Part shown: positions 1 through 12,725 of the stretch, one piece after another
Numbering within the stretch: the first letter of the stretch is position 1
Layout: the number at the start of each line of letters is the position of its first letter
Source: Fasciolopsis buskii
Taxonomy: Eukaryota; Platyhelminthes; Trematoda; Plagiorchiida; Fasciolidae
Assembly: GCA_008360955.1 (NCBI GenBank)
Contig: LUCM01000151.1
Coordinates: 527,196-591,195 of the forward strand
DNA: 64,000 nucleotides
Direction: 5' to 3'
Notes under the pieces: model-generated
Told to the model about the DNA's origin: nothing
Seen by the model: the letters and a program-made list of their open reading frames with translations, nothing else
The model's database searches: none
Translations under genes and position numbers: made by a program

Positions 1-3000
1 GCAACAGGAACTGGAATTACCGACTGCTTACTTGTGGATATCCACATCGAACTCATACGAATACAAAGACGCACACATACACGACCACATACGCATACAC
101 ATCCAAACTCTCGTTCGTCGGACGGACGCAGTTTACGCTGATCAGGGAGGAAACCACGCTACCAGGCGGGTTGTAAACAAGGGCAATTTTAGTCCAATAT
201 TGTCACACAGATACGGCAAGTAAGGCGATCATAAAAGTTGCACCAGATTCCTTTTCTAGATCCTTCTCTATCATGAACACTCGTAAGCTCGTCACAAAGC
301 ATCAACTGTCCATGTTTCCGCTGTACATTGGGAAATAGCAGGGCGAGCTGAAAAAGTGACCACAATTTGATGGTGTCGTTTTGTTGGCGGCATCAACAGA
401 ACCGGTATTTTGGGGGCTTTCCGATTTTGACTAGGAGGATCAGCTTTTGATGTCGGTACAAGTCACGCCGTGCTATCTGAGTTCATTCAGCGTATTTGTT
501 TGCGATGGTTTACGACGGTCTGAATAATTTGAGACTAGACAAATAAACGAGTAGTTTGAGGTGAAAAACGGTGAGCCGAAATGAGTCAAGATAAGTCCCA
601 AATCCACAGAGGAAACTGACTCGTATTATTTGGGAACAACGAACTCATTTGAATGATAGCCCCGATATGTTCGGTAGAATCAGATTTTTTACATCAGTGT
701 AAAACTGGAACTAATTCACCGCTTTTGAGGCCCTAAGATTCACCGGAATATTTTCAGTTGTCAATGTGAGACAGAAGTTTCCAAGGGAATTAGAGTTTTG
801 CAACAACGTGTTGGTTCCTAATTACCGATCCATTACGCATGCCATTTTCATTCATAAGGAAAACTAATTCATGATGAAGAATGTGACTTTGAAATCGAAA
901 GTCTTATTGGAAAATACAGATCATATTGTTCGCGAGAAACAATTTTAAGTTAGATGCGATTAACATCCTAGGTCTGCATCCACCGTAGCTTGTCAGGCCA
1001 CGATCGACTACAAGGACCAGAAGAAGGCGCTCCACAACAATGATACTCAAGGCACATTCCAAGGATTGAATTTTAGAAGGAGACATCTGCCTAGGTCGTA
1101 TGGTGTCGGTTAAGGCACTATGAACATTGGAGCTTAGGTGGACGTGGGACGTTTTTTGTTCAGAAAAGTTGGTGAGATGTGATTACTCAATGGTTACAGG
1201 AGCGTCCAATTTTACGCAGGCAATCGGTTTTTCCTCCCGATGAGACATCCTCAATTTGGCTAATATGAGCTATTCAACAGGATTACGTCTAATTTGATGA
1301 CGGAAGCAACGAAATTTTGTATCTGGAGTGGCCGCCATAGGGTGGTCAGAAATACTGCACTATCCCCGGGCACGACCTACATTCCACTGAAATCGTGAGA
1401 CAGAACACATTTAATCGGTCCCGACTGTGTTTATCGAAGAGGCAACATTGCAACAAGCTCTCTACATTCACGGAATTTTCCAATTTCAGTGGATAGTCTC
1501 ATATAGCATGCAAAAGGACGTGACAGAAAACGTACCTGCAGATTTCATGGAGGATGGGTTCAGATTTTATGGTCTGCACTCGAAAAAGCCTACATCTAAG
1601 TCTGTTCCCCTGGTTGGCAATTTCTTCAGAGAATTATTGACTCCACCTGAATGAACAGGTCCTAATTTATTTGATTTGAATTGTCAACTGGAAGAATGGT
1701 TCCTGTCGGAATGACCATTTATTTTCAACATATTACCGTAAATGATTCTATTCTTCATGACTCCTGAATAAATGTCCAATATCTTTCAGGGATCTTTAGC
1801 TTTTATGAAGGTTGAAGATGCCATCCTTACATCGGTGTAACAACTTAAATCATGATATACCCACAGTGCAGCTCCTAGTAACGCAGACCAAGAGAGGATA
1901 TTCGTGAATGAAAAATGTATTGTTCTGTAGGGCTTTTACTGTGATATGACGAGAGTGTATCGATTCAACTCATTCAAATCCAACCATAAAACGGACGTTG
2001 CTAGCCAACGGTTATCTGAAAAAAAATAATCGAGCAGCAACAGGGAAAACCGATCATCACAAAAAAGAAGCAATTTTTTATTGCCTTGTTATTTACAGGT
2101 GACCATTTGCCTCATCAAATTAATAGAAATCATAAATCGGTCATCAGGTATACGTAGCCAGCAGCAAGATTGCGTCTACTACAAAATACCAAGAGATTAA
2201 GCTCCCAGAATCACTCCAGCTGTCGTGCTGATCCTAATGTCGCACACATTGCCTCTCAGTTCACTTGCAGTTGCGGTGACGCATGAGTAAAACGGACCGC
2301 TATTTGACTTAACGAGTGTCAAAGCACCATCCGAAATGGTTGTCAAAATCAGTGATGAAATCTTCTGTGACCTCTTCGATCAAGAAGCACGTAGTCGCAT
2401 CGGGCCATGGAGTTGACAGTCCAATCTTCCGAAGTACTAGTGCTTAGTACAAATCCCAAACTACTGGTATCTAGCAAGGCTATGCATATCAGCATGCATC
2501 GGCCAACGCTCTCAGCACAGAAACGGCTGACCCTGAGTATTAGTCTGCCTTAGCATTAGTGCGTATAACATTCTTCGGCCTATCACTCCACTTTATCTGT
2601 AAATGGAATTATGAAACTTTCCATCTAGTTCAATCCACTGTGTTATTCACAGTCTACTGTATATAAATTGTAGTGCTTTTCGTCCACGGTTGAAAGAATA
2701 AACGAAATGTTTGCACCTCGTTACGTATTTCTTCCTTCTCGTTTGACATAAAGGTTACGTAAAACGAACACTTCTTGCACCGCATTTGATTTAGGCTTAC
2801 ACTTACTCAACAAAGTATCTTTCACGGCGTAAATAGAAATCTTGGGAAAATGATTCAGAATTTTGTTTCATAAATTTTCCTGGGTAACTCTTCCTCACCT
2901 GAAAGGGTACTGATGAACAGATCTCGTCGTGACTGAGTTAGAGATTTTTTCTCTAATTTCAACGAAAAAGTTAAAGTGTGCATCAGAATGTTATAGATTA

Positions 3001-4391
3001 CTCCAAAGTTACTCAAACTGGACAGTGAAGGATCTATATTTCTGAATAATTACAAGTGAGGCTGGAAGAAAATAATTTCCGTTGATTAATAAAAACGAAA
3101 TAAGTACTTCTGCAAACAGATTCCTTCACTAAATTAAAAGCAACTAATCTTTGAATGTGCAATTTTTGTTTGATTTTATTTGGGCAAAAGTGAGCTACGT
3201 TCTATCGCATAGGATTTTGATGCAGTTTTGCCTGAGAATCTCAATCACAGAACAAGCGGTTCAAAATGGAATACTTGGGAAGCCATTGGCCAAGTACGAA
3301 TTAAGGCATGAAGAATGGCTAGTGAAGTAGCTTATATTCGGTGTCAGTATTTCCAGCTGATTCTGATAGTCGACTGTTTCAGTCTGAGTAAAATGAATCA
3401 ATAAATCGAGTCTTTCCGTTCATCATCACCATTGGGGCATGTGCTGAACATTTCTCCAGTAGGATTCCCTCAGTGAACTTTTTACTGAGATAGTTTGTGG
3501 TCAGAATATGAAATGTATTCACGAACTCTCAACGACAGAATAGGGTGGGCGAGTTCCGATCAGTGTAAATGACGATGTGGAAGGTGTTGGGTGTCTCAAG
3601 TAGCACGCGCTGCAGCTCAATGGGTAGAGGATATGGTTGCTGAAACTAGTTGATGTTCACGGGAAAGTTAGAACTCGGCAACGGCCAAAAACTGTTGGCG
3701 CCTTGTTCAAGTCGATACAACGTGCTGAGTATCGGATTCACATTCTATTTCTGGTCACCTCATGACTCGTTTCCCCGAAAGGTGGCAAATCAGATCTTTG
3801 CAACTAATACTTCAGTAATTGATTTGTAAACTGAACTGAAGGTGCAACCATAAAAATAGGTATATATGTTTCCAATCAACAAATTTATAAATGAATTTTC
3901 CCCGTTTGTATCAGTTTAAGCGCAGCCAAAGATCGAGTTTAGCACTGGGTTCCCTTGGATAGATACTAGTTATGGAACATGATGACCACAGTGAGAACCC
4001 GATAACTGAAAAGTGCAGTAATGCTGTAGCGCAAATAATCTGCCGCAAAGTGTTAAGGCAGAATTGCGAACTAATGTAAAATCCCCAATTTCATGTGAGC
4101 ACTTGGGCTTACCATGCTCAGCACAATGATCGAACAAGGACCCAATAAACCAATGTGGGGTTCAAATTCGGTGCTACTGTTTTTTGACTCAAAAGTTGAA
4201 AATGATTAATGTTACCTAAAGATTCGAGGCAAGTTAGTGCCTTGCTTATTTGTGGTCACTGAAAATGAGATTGTAGGAATTAAGTTTAAAACTGTGAAAT
4301 AACCGGAATGATTTCAAAATAAAATGGACTAGCCAACAGACAGAAATATTAACTCCTTTTTGCTATATATTTCTTCTCATATTTGTTTTAC
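1..4391. other. No supported gene; presumed intron or downstream part of the FN3 gene
   Basis: AT-rich unique-looking sequence. The left edge (about 20-130) is rich in ACACAT/ACGCAT-type words and can be read as an open frame, but it looks like simple sequence. I found no further FN3, Ig, transmembrane or phosphatase exon on the minus strand in phase 0. One splice-flanked minus segment (about 4111-4182, STEFEPH then SIIVLSM) has the wrong entry phase for the 4392 exon. Confidence 0.4.
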
Positions 4392-4666
4392 CTTCGCAGG
4401 AACTAAGAATATCCTCAGGTCGTTATATCCCACCCTATCTTCTTCGGTCCAATCTGGGCGAGAACTGATTCCTTCATAAAACTCGTCCGGCTCTTCGGGC
4501 TCCTCGCTGACCAACGTGGCGGCTTCAACATCTTCTGTGTCATCATCCATGTCTACTCGCGGCGTCTCCCCACCGGTGCGAAATATCAATGGACTGGATG
4601 CCACACCCACACCACCGCGAGTTGTAGCCGCCACCTGAACTGTGTACACAGTTCCTGGGACCAAAT
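4392..4666 (-). CDS. FN3 receptor-like gene, exon with FN3-2 C-terminal half and acidic linker (partial gene)
   Basis: This internal exon starts after an AG acceptor (tgcag) and ends AAG|GTAAAA. It enters in phase 1 and leaves in phase 0 (91 codons). The first ~30 residues (DLVPGTVYTVQVAAT... then SSPLIFRT) are the E-F-G strands of an FN3 domain, with the typical L-x-P-G-T-x-Y-x-V-x-V-x-A core; they complete the half domain in the exon at 8044-8215. After this comes a strikingly acidic stretch (19 Asp/Glu in 45 residues), then DLRIFLVPAK, which may begin another beta-rich unit. FN3 domains are extracellular adhesion or receptor modules in LAR-type phosphatases, DCC/Robo, Dscam and sidekick. 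The sequence does not say which family this is. The next exon (phase 0 entry) was not found in the remaining 4.4 kb, so the gene probably runs off the window. Confidence 0.85.
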
Positions 4667-6044
4667 CTGCAAAAGTCCAGGAGCAAAAACAAAATCATTC
4701 AGAAATTAAGACCAGTGAGACACTTGTCAACAATTCTGTCTATAACTTTAATTCATGTGGTCGGCTGGAATTACGACACCCTCAAGAACAGAATGAAATA
4801 GTAACACTTGTCTGTCTGTTAGGAGTTGAGTTCTATGGACTGACGAGTAATTATCCGTTCAAGAATACAACATCAGTTTTGAAAAAAAAATAAACTAAAA
4901 GTCGATTTCTATCTAGCTGTTTAGTAATCTTGTGGGAAAGGTGACCAACTGACCTGGAGACGTGATAAAAAATTTCGCGTAATCAGGCAAATCACGGGCA
5001 GTATGAGCCTCCCAGTTGGTCATGTTTGAGGCCCCGATGCAGCAATTTACAGCAATTTAGCCAACAAATGGATCATCCGTAATTAGTATGAATAATTTAC
5101 TGAATCAAATTCAACTTTCAGTATGTGGAGAAAACAAAACCTTCCATTTAAACACAATGAGTTGCTTGTTTTTTTTTCATATTTAGCACTAAGAATAAAC
5201 ACTTATTCATTTACAGTGAACGGAATACATTTTACGATTGGAACAATAAAAAATCTCAGAGCAAAATGGTTTTTATTTCGCAAATTAATTTATTGTGAAA
5301 GACGTGGCAAGTATTTCAGCATTGAGCAGTTGAAAATACTGTTTCTCCAAAAAATGGCTAAAAGCTAATTAAACACTGCTTCCAGTTGACAAGTACATCC
5401 AACTGCAGCAGGATTTCAACAAAAAATCTGTCTGAATGAAGCCTACCAAATTTTCGTAAACTTTTTAACGGCCGATGACAGACTGTGGACATTCGGACAA
5501 AATCCGGGCCAACAACGGGCCAGAATAAATGAAGTAAAGCCTACAGAACCAAGTGTCCCAGTTGCCAAAGTATAATAGCATTTGCAGATTCCGCTTAAAG
5601 AGCGTAATTTTTGCAGATCTTCAACGAAGCTATGTCACATTCATACGTACGAGAACATAAAAGCACACATAAAATGAGACGAATACGAATGAAACGTTGG
5701 TGTCTACGAACTACGTGAATATCCATTTGACGCTTATTTATTGATGCTGGAGAGTCGAATGGCTGCCCTCTCTCCCAACGTATGAAAAGTGCGTGCTACC
5801 TTCAAGATAGCCGGTGGATATCTGAAAGCAATTAAAATTCTCTTATTTTTGACCTCTACGTGGATAAGCGAATTCCGTCTATTTCTGTGACTGCGTTCCT
5901 ATGTTGTTCATGCACACGATGAGTCATAGTGCATACGGGAGCTCTTAGAATAAAAGGACTTCGAAATTATCTTAACATTATGAAGGAGGTGGGATTACTA
6001 CATACATATTTTGTCTTACATCAAGTTGCTTTATGTTGGACTTT

Positions 6045-6067
6045 TGTGTGTGTGTGTGTGTGTGTGT
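6045..6067. repeat. (TG)n microsatellite
   Basis: About eleven tandem TG units in an intron of the FN3 gene, followed by a further interrupted TGTGT tract. Confidence 0.9.
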
Positions 6068-7434
6068 AAGTGTGTTTATTTGTGTCAACATGCGCACAAA
6101 ATCCGCAAACGCGACGAAAAACTAAGTGGGGTGATGGGGTAGAATTAGCTACGTTCACAGAGGGGAGACAGGCGACAGTGCCAAGTTTATTCATGCGGCT
6201 CCACGAATGACAACCGGCCAGCAGCTGTTTTCCACCAACTTGTTTTGTCGCTAGGATGAATATCTTGAACTATTAGTTCGGCACGAAGAAAGAGCTCATA
6301 GTAGCCAACATGGAATTTTCTACCGAGAAGGGATGGAATACAACTATTGTAAAATTTGGTAGAGATCCGAAGGAAGTCATAACCTATGCCATTACGGTAA
6401 TCGGTATCAGATTGCACAGCCGGTTCCGGGGTTGTGAAAATAATGAAGGATAATACATTAATTCAGTTTGTCAATGCAGGCGTTTGACCGGTGGTGACAA
6501 TAAATTCTACCCTAATTATCCAGTATTTAAATGAACAGATAAATAAAGTAGGATGTTTATCTCTTGCTTTCTGTGCACAGCTAACAGTGAACTTAATACG
6601 TCCAGCAAAAGCCAGCAAAATAACGTAACAAATGGATGTTAACTTTGGACAAAATTGCTAGTGCGAAAAATCTTGCAAAACTGATGAGATAAGTCTATGA
6701 TGTTTTATCCCAAGTATCCTACTGCTCTCCGTCAACGACCAGTGACCCACCAACTGTCGTTCATTAATGACTACAACCTTCGTTATCCATTTTTACCCCG
6801 TTCCCCACCAGTGAAACAAAAGTTGGCAACGAAAGTTGCTACTGCAGCACTCGATTCTTCCATTGCTAGTGTAGCTGTTTGAAACTCCATCAGCCGAAAC
6901 TTACACGACTTGTCTAACTCTAAGTATTTGTTGATAACTTGTCCGTTTTCTTTGCCATTTTCTTTCTACTAGTCATTCACACTGTACTTTAATTACGTTG
7001 AATCGGGTATTGATTATTCTATTCGATATCAGATGACTTTTTGATTCATTTGCGACTGAAGTGCGGAATTTCACATTGTAATGACGAGAATCCTTCGTTT
7101 CTTTTCCACCAGATTTGGGGGCGATTAAAGCACCCGATTTAACGTCTATTTCTAAAGTTTTCTTGCGGTGCAAATTTCCTTCAATATTTTAGAGTTCTTA
7201 TTTTCGACATCAGTTTGACCGTCCCCCTGTCCACTGACAGCCGACCACGATCACAAAATATCTCTACCAAAGTGCAGGCCTCTCTAACTCCACTTTTAAT
7301 CAAGTTCGTTTTCCGGAACGGATAAATCGTAAACGTACTCCCTCCTTCTTCATCTACCTGCCTACTTGAACATAACTTTCAGAAAGCAGTTACCAACATT
7401 ATTCCGATGCATGAGTTCCCTGAAAATTTCTTAC

Positions 7435-7468
7435 CTGCCACATCCTTGAACCACAAGTATTATCACTC
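7435..7468 (-). other. Candidate 34-base cassette (poison) exon in the FN3 gene
   Basis: On the minus strand a pyrimidine-rich acceptor (ttttatccatatcttcag) is followed 34 bases later by an excellent donor (GGCAG|GTAAGA). It lies in the intron between the exons at 8044 and 4666. Because 34 is not a multiple of three, inclusion would shift the frame and bring a TGA into use inside the next exon, about at the acidic linker. It could be a regulated nonproductive exon or a chance pair. Confidence 0.3.
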
Positions 7469-8043
7469 CTGAAGATATGGATAAAAAGGAACTATGAAGA
7501 CGTATTCTTATCAGTCAGCATGGCACTTGTGTCCCCTGAAGATCAAAGCAAAAAGTATGCAGAACTGCATTGCTTGATTCGGAACCACTTGAATATGTCA
7601 ATTTGTGATTCTTTAGACAATTAATTGGACATCTATTATCGCACATCCTATAGGCGAATATCTTTAGCGCTTTCACTTCAGCGGTTGATGAACTCCCTGA
7701 GTAGGTTCGAGCTCCACCAAGATCTGTGGTTATAAGTGAGATTTTCACTCAAAATTTTTGTCTGCTGCGCTTTGATAATCCGGCTGCTCAAGCATCACTG
7801 CCTAACAAACGGACCTCGAACAGGATATAAAGAAATGAACCGGAATAATTTATAATCCTCAGAAATGATAACTGGATTGGAGGAACAAACTTAGCTTCAT
7901 TAACAACAGAAAAGACAAAAGGTGGTTACCGTTTGGAATATGTGAATGCAGGGAAGGGTGCTGCTTTGATGCATTACCGTTTGCTACCAAAAATGTGGTC
8001 AGAACAAAAAAAAATGGTTAGAACTGGATACATTGATGCTCAC

Positions 8044-8215
8044 CCTCGACCACATAGCTGCGTTTCTCTCGTGGTACCTTAATCACTATGGGCTCCAGCA
8101 AACGTGACGAATTGATTGTAATGACATAATTCATAAGTTCCCCGGTACAGTCCGTGCCATCTGGTTGTTCCCAAGCAACTTTGACACTCTGAATGCCTCT
8201 TGCGGTAACCTTCAC
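8044..8215 (-). CDS. FN3 receptor-like gene, exon with FN3-2 N-terminal half
   Basis: This 172-base exon lies between tatctttag (acceptor) and GAGG|GTGAGC (donor), entering in phase 0 and leaving in phase 1. It encodes strands A-D of the second FN3 domain: VKVTARG, then the conserved core VKVAWEQPDG with the invariant Trp, then LMNYVITI and a loop ending KRSYVVE. Joined to the 4666 exon it gives a seamless ...SYVVE-DLVPGTVYTV... transition. Joined upstream it gives ...SAPRD-VKVTARG. The exact phase fit on both sides and the continuous FN3 pattern make this exon secure. The intron cuts the domain between strands D and E rather than at its border. Confidence 0.88.
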
Positions 8216-11200
8216 CTAAAGATAATAAAATAAAACCATCGAACAGTAATTTGGTTCCGCCAGTTCGGATGCCACAAAAGTGTGATGATCAAAATCGCAG
8301 TCAAGAAGTAATAAAAATTTTGTCGTTTGTGGTTTTTCTGATTGTCCCTCGTTGACCGATTTCCCCGCAGGAAAGTCGCGTTGTTCCCTAGATCAGTAAG
8401 CCCTGGGACTCAGTGGTGAACGGATAAAAATCGGTCAGAAATATTGTGTGATGACAATGAACATACTGTCTTTTCTGAGGTATTTAATATGAAATGCAAT
8501 TAAAATTTGGATTGTCGGCTGACACTTTCCTACATGAATTTAAACGGATGCCAGAGTAGCAGAAAGCGCAAGCATCAGGAGGAACAGTAAAGAATTTTTC
8601 TGTATTAAAACACGCCTACAGGCTGTGCATGCTCGCGAATAAGTATAAGCTGCTCGTCAAAGCAAGTAATGACTGAAAGACGAGTCGAGGTGGACAGCCT
8701 GTGAAGCAAAAAAGGGCACGAAATCAGTGACAATAGGAATGTCCCGAGTAGTCTGAGTTAGACTGCCGAGTCGAGGTCCACAAGGTCCCCCAACTAGAGG
8801 GTTGGAGACTAGGCGATATGGTTCAACTTCTCAGTTGATGAATTCCTTACAAGTTAATTGAATGAGCAAACTGGACTGAGTTTGATAAGGAATAAAATAA
8901 TTGAATCGGAACGGCAAATTAGACAAAACTTGAGCGAATTATTAAGTGAAAATAGTAAATCACTATGCTTTTTGATTCGTAAATAGAATTTTATTTAAAA
9001 CAAAAACTTTAACTCTCATCCTGTCCATCAACAGATAATTACAAATTATTTATTTTCTCCTTAACAAACTGGCCATATGTAAATCTTCGCTATCAACAAT
9101 AAATGTTTAGAAGACAATCTAGATGAGAAGAATTTAGAAAGAAAAATGTACTTTTCTGTCAGTATTCTTTTTCTTGACAAAGACTACCATTATTTTGCAA
9201 TCAGATTTTGAACCACAAGCAAACTTCAACTGGGTATAATTAGCTTACACACTGAAACCGTAGCTCAGTTGTCGACGAAGGCTTGGGAGTACACAGCAGA
9301 AGGCTGGAGAAAAGCACAAGTGAATGCGAATCGATAGTATGGACCAGGAACTGGAATGATCGAATTCACGAACCTTACTACCCTGTCCTCTGACTAAATC
9401 AGAATTGTTTACTCGACCAAAAGTCCAGAGAATCTTCATAGCGGAAAATTTTCTTTCTATAAAAACGGCGCTTGTCCGAATTAGTAGTCAGTAGCACGGT
9501 ATGCATCCTGGATACTGCACAAGCCGAGCCATCTTACAAATTTTCACTAAATACTGAAGACGAGTTAAATGAATAACAATACCAAAAAACCGTTCTTCAT
9601 ACCAGCTGGGAAGCTTAGTGAGCCATTGGTAAACGGGCTCATGGTTACACTAGACCAGATTCTCTGTACTGCATCTTACCATAGTGGTGCTTTGAGACCC
9701 AATCCGAAATAGCTTATCCATGCATCGTTGAATCGCCGACGCCGAGTCTAGTTGCACTCGCATGGGAAGTACTGGAGAACTGCGTTTCCAATATAGGCGA
9801 ACGATTAAAGAAAACTTCAAAGCGTTGTATTTCGGTTTGAATGAACTGGAATACTTACATTGAGAAATATGGCCTGGTAAACCAAGGCCATTGAGAGTTG
9901 ACCAGGACGTGTGCTAATGTCTAGTTTATCACGCTATTCACCCCCTTCATCAACGCGTTCCTCTGTGATTCTTTCAAGCGGACTGTAAAACATTTAGTGC
10001 CTACTTCAGTATGACCAGAACTGTCTGCACGGGATGCAGTATGCTGACTCATTATGTCCTTCTCATCCCTACACTAAACAGCCGAGAATCAGGGGATATT
10101 TGGGACCGGTCGCCTAGCTCAGGACGGCTGGAAAGGATGCTAATTTTCATGTTTTTTTTGGATGAAGGTGGGGGATAAGAGGGGAACTCTTTGGCATGAT
10201 TTACAGCTTTCGTTTGCCACAATTGGAGATGAGTTAAAGCGGCGGTGTAAGATCAGCATCCAAACCTTTTTCCCGTTCCTGGGCGGACTGTCTACTCAGG
10301 AACTTACAACAGATTAGAAGCCCTTATTGGCTAATGGTCGTAAATCGACAGCCAATTCATACCAAATAATCACAATAAGTACGACCAACTTGCCGACGAA
10401 ATATTAACCCATATTTCGTGGATGAATTATTCATCTCTAAAACCCACCTATTAGATACCCCTGCACCAAATCTTCGGCGTTGGCGGCCAACTTTTACATT
10501 TACATAAAACACGGGTGGAATTTGGAATGACAATAGGCTAGTCTAAAACAACCGCCTTATGAAGTTTTACGATTGAGTTCAGAAGAGGCACGCCTGAAGG
10601 GGAACAAACACTAGGGACCAGACAGTCCAAGTCTGCGTTGAAATTTGCTGTATGAATGTGGTTAACAATCCTTGAGCTTTTTAACAACGGTTAGGTGACT
10701 ACATGACAAGAGACTATTCCGGGCAAAAATGGCACACAAACACAAGCAAAGCATAATGACACGATGTTGAAAGTGATCCAGTTTACTCTGAAAGGTGAAA
10801 TGATACGAAGGAGTTCACAACCGGACTGCTCCACTCTCGGCTGCAGAAAGAGCGCCAAATGTACAATTAAATTGCCCTCTTGGTGGAGAGGCAGCGCAAG
10901 CGTGTCACAGTGCTGAGTTCTAAGTAGTCATTCATTAGTATGGTCTGAGCTGAAATCGTTGAAAACTTGAATTTTACCACCTAGACCTGCAATATAAAAT
11001 AGGCTCAAGGCAACCAAACAACATTCCCACAATTCCAAGTTGTCAACATAGGGAAGTTCAACATTAATCACAATCGATACTGATGATCATCGTCTCTTAG
11101 TCTTTGGCCAAATGTACACTTTTGGAGTGTTGAATTTCAAATTCGGGACGGGAATGACAAAAAGTCGGCCTATCGAAAGTTTGATTGAACGCTTCTTGGT

Positions 11201-12007
11201 TTTGTTTTCTTGCGCAGAAATTTCAGGTTCGGTCGACGCGAGTTGGCAAAATTTCAATAATGACTGATTACACATGTTTATTTCATTCTTCAAGGTTTAC
11301 ATAGACTGACCTGGAACTAGTCAAAACTGACCAGCTCATAATCGTACCAACAAAACAGGTAATAATATTCAGCGCAGTTTTTCACTTTCGATTATATAGG
11401 TACTGTTTTAAATAACCAATAGCTTTTGTCAATTTCACTTGGAGTTTCAAAACAACAAGTTAGGCTTATACAAATTTATTGCTTAGGGCGAATATGTCCA
11501 CATAGAAACGGGAAAATCGGATTCCTAACTGGATTGCCTAGTAGCTTTTGACAGTGGTGACCACTGGGACTAACTTTCGTATTTCATAAATTCAACTACT
11601 TCAAGCAAATGGCCTCTATTTATAATTTTAAATCAGCAATCCTCATTCAGTTTGATTGCAAACAACATGGGTCAACAGAATCCAACAGAAGTTTTCAAGA
11701 CCTGCTCGCGAACAAGTTGTCAAGGCTCGACATTTTAACTGCAATCTGATCACCATGCTTCACAGAAATCAAGTTGAAATCGACAACTGTGATTAATTAC
11801 ATAGTTCGACGTATTTTTTTACCATAGCCATTGACCATAATCTTTGGACCGCGATATTCAGAAGCAGTGCGAAGTAGCGGAATTTCCTCAGAAATTTGCA
11901 AAAGATGGTTTAAGTTGGTTTAAGTTGACTTGAATTAGCTAGAAGGACAGGATGAAATGATTTGGCTACTGAAGAGATTGGCAATATTGTTGAAAAGTAC
12001 AACTCAC
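8216..12007 (-). other. Intron of the FN3 gene
   Basis: About 3.8 kb with no recognised exon. The word CGAGTCGAGGT occurs twice (8681 and 8766), and the 9245-9440 stretch has a GC-richer, repeat-like look. It shares ccaggaactggaat-type words with the first bases of the window, possibly fragments of one dispersed repeat. Confidence 0.7.
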
Positions 12008-12254
12008 ATCTCTCGGTGCGCTTTTTGGAGCTAGCGCCGGGACTCGAGGTGAAGAAGGCATTGATGCGGGGGGACTTCGCTGGGAACCAGCCATTGAGAA
12101 TAGTAATACACGGTAGAAGTTGTCCGGTGGTAATCCAGTCACCACAGTCCATGAAGCAGGTGCAGAGACATTCAATGTCAATTGGCCAGGATTCAGTGTT
12201 CGATCAAACGTGGATGCTTCACGGTCACTCAGGTTGAACGCGTTTCGATAGGCT
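12008..12254 (-). CDS. FN3 receptor-like gene, exon with FN3-1 C-terminal half and FN3-2 start
   Basis: The exon runs 247 bases from gttgcag|A to AGAGAT|GTGAGT and enters in phase 2, leaving in phase 0 (82 codons). It completes the first FN3 domain: AYRNAFNLSD (strand C'), LTLNVSAPASWTVVTGL (D-E), then PDNFYRVLLFSMAGSQ (F strand; the Y-x-V-x-x-x-x-x-x-G pattern). A Pro/Ser/Ala-rich hinge follows (about 20 residues, SPPASMPSSP and onward), and then SAPRD, the start of the next FN3. An alternative acceptor 53 bases further upstream (tttag at about 12307) is in the same phase, but the chosen one fits the FN3 alignment and has a CTAAC branch-like site 26 bases away. A plus-strand open frame over the same bases is an antisense shadow. 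Confidence 0.85.
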
Positions 12255-12483
12255 CTGCAACGACTATCCTCCTCTTTGTTAGGAATTTCACCCAAACTTA
12301 TTAGTACAAGTCTAAATGAAGTGTCCCACGGGAATGAAAAAGACATTCATTCAACACGAGGGAACAGAACTGGGATAAAATTCAGATACAATTAACAATC
12401 AAATAATTAGAAAAAACAACCTAACATGAAGAAAAATTGTCTTACAAAATGTGATCGATTTTTCAGCATATATGTAGATTAAA

Positions 12484-12489
12484 TTTATT
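12484..12489 (-). promoter_or_regulatory. Poly(A) signal AATAAA (minus strand)
   Basis: AATAAA reads on the minus strand about 56 bases after the stop of the candidate terminal exon 12725-12545. Such hexamers are common by chance in AT-rich DNA, so its weight comes only from the position. Confidence 0.35.
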
Positions 12490-12544
12490 GATTGTTGAAC
12501 TTTTTAAAACGCGAGAGGAGTGATCAGTTTTCGGACCCAAAAAT

Positions 12545-12725
12545 TTAATTTGTGAAAATTTGAGAGAAGCCAAACTCTTCACTTTTTGTCCGATGTTTTA
12601 GCGAAAGGTCAAATATATGGTTCTGACTGCGGTTGTGCCTAGAGGTCAATGGATGACTCGAATATGATTGGTCACTGTTGCCGGACTGTAGGGCAATCTT
12701 TTCAACGGTTTGCCTTGTGATCCAA
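12545..12725 (-). CDS. Possible alternative 3'-terminal exon of the FN3 gene
   Basis: This open frame of 59 codons plus stop starts after a T-rich acceptor (ttattattgaagtcatgcag) in phase 2, exactly the phase left by the 14976-15108 exon upstream. Joined to it, the protein would leave FN3-1 after SHF and continue D-WITRQTVEKIALQSG, then a Ser/His-rich tail ending SQIFTN and a stop. A minus-strand AATAAA lies about 56 bases past the stop (12484-12489), as expected for a terminal exon. No donor in the right phase for the 12254 exon is visible inside it. The product would be a truncated protein with a broken FN3 domain, which may mean a secreted fragment, a degraded transcript or chance. Confidence 0.4.

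Larger units (their letters stand above)
4667..8043 (-). other. Intron of the FN3 gene
   Basis: About 3.4 kb between two secure exons. It contains a (TG)n microsatellite at 6045-6067 and the candidate 34-base cassette exon at 7435-7468. Other short open frames here show no recognisable domain. Confidence 0.75.

Noticed and set aside
4111..4182. Minus-strand segment STEFEPH...SIIVLSM as a membrane exon following the FN3 exons
   Set aside because: It needs phase 2 entry, whereas the 4392 exon leaves in phase 0.
4100..4190. tRNA-like B-box word (gggttcaaattcgg) near 4157
   Set aside because: No cloverleaf or matching A box could be built around it.
4642..4893. Plus-strand open frame of 83 codons
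   Set aside because: It overlaps the start of the FN3 exon and intron on the other strand and has low-complexity Asn/Thr-rich text.
11962..12237. Plus-strand open frame of 91 codons
   Set aside because: It is the antisense shadow of the FN3 exon at 12008-12254.
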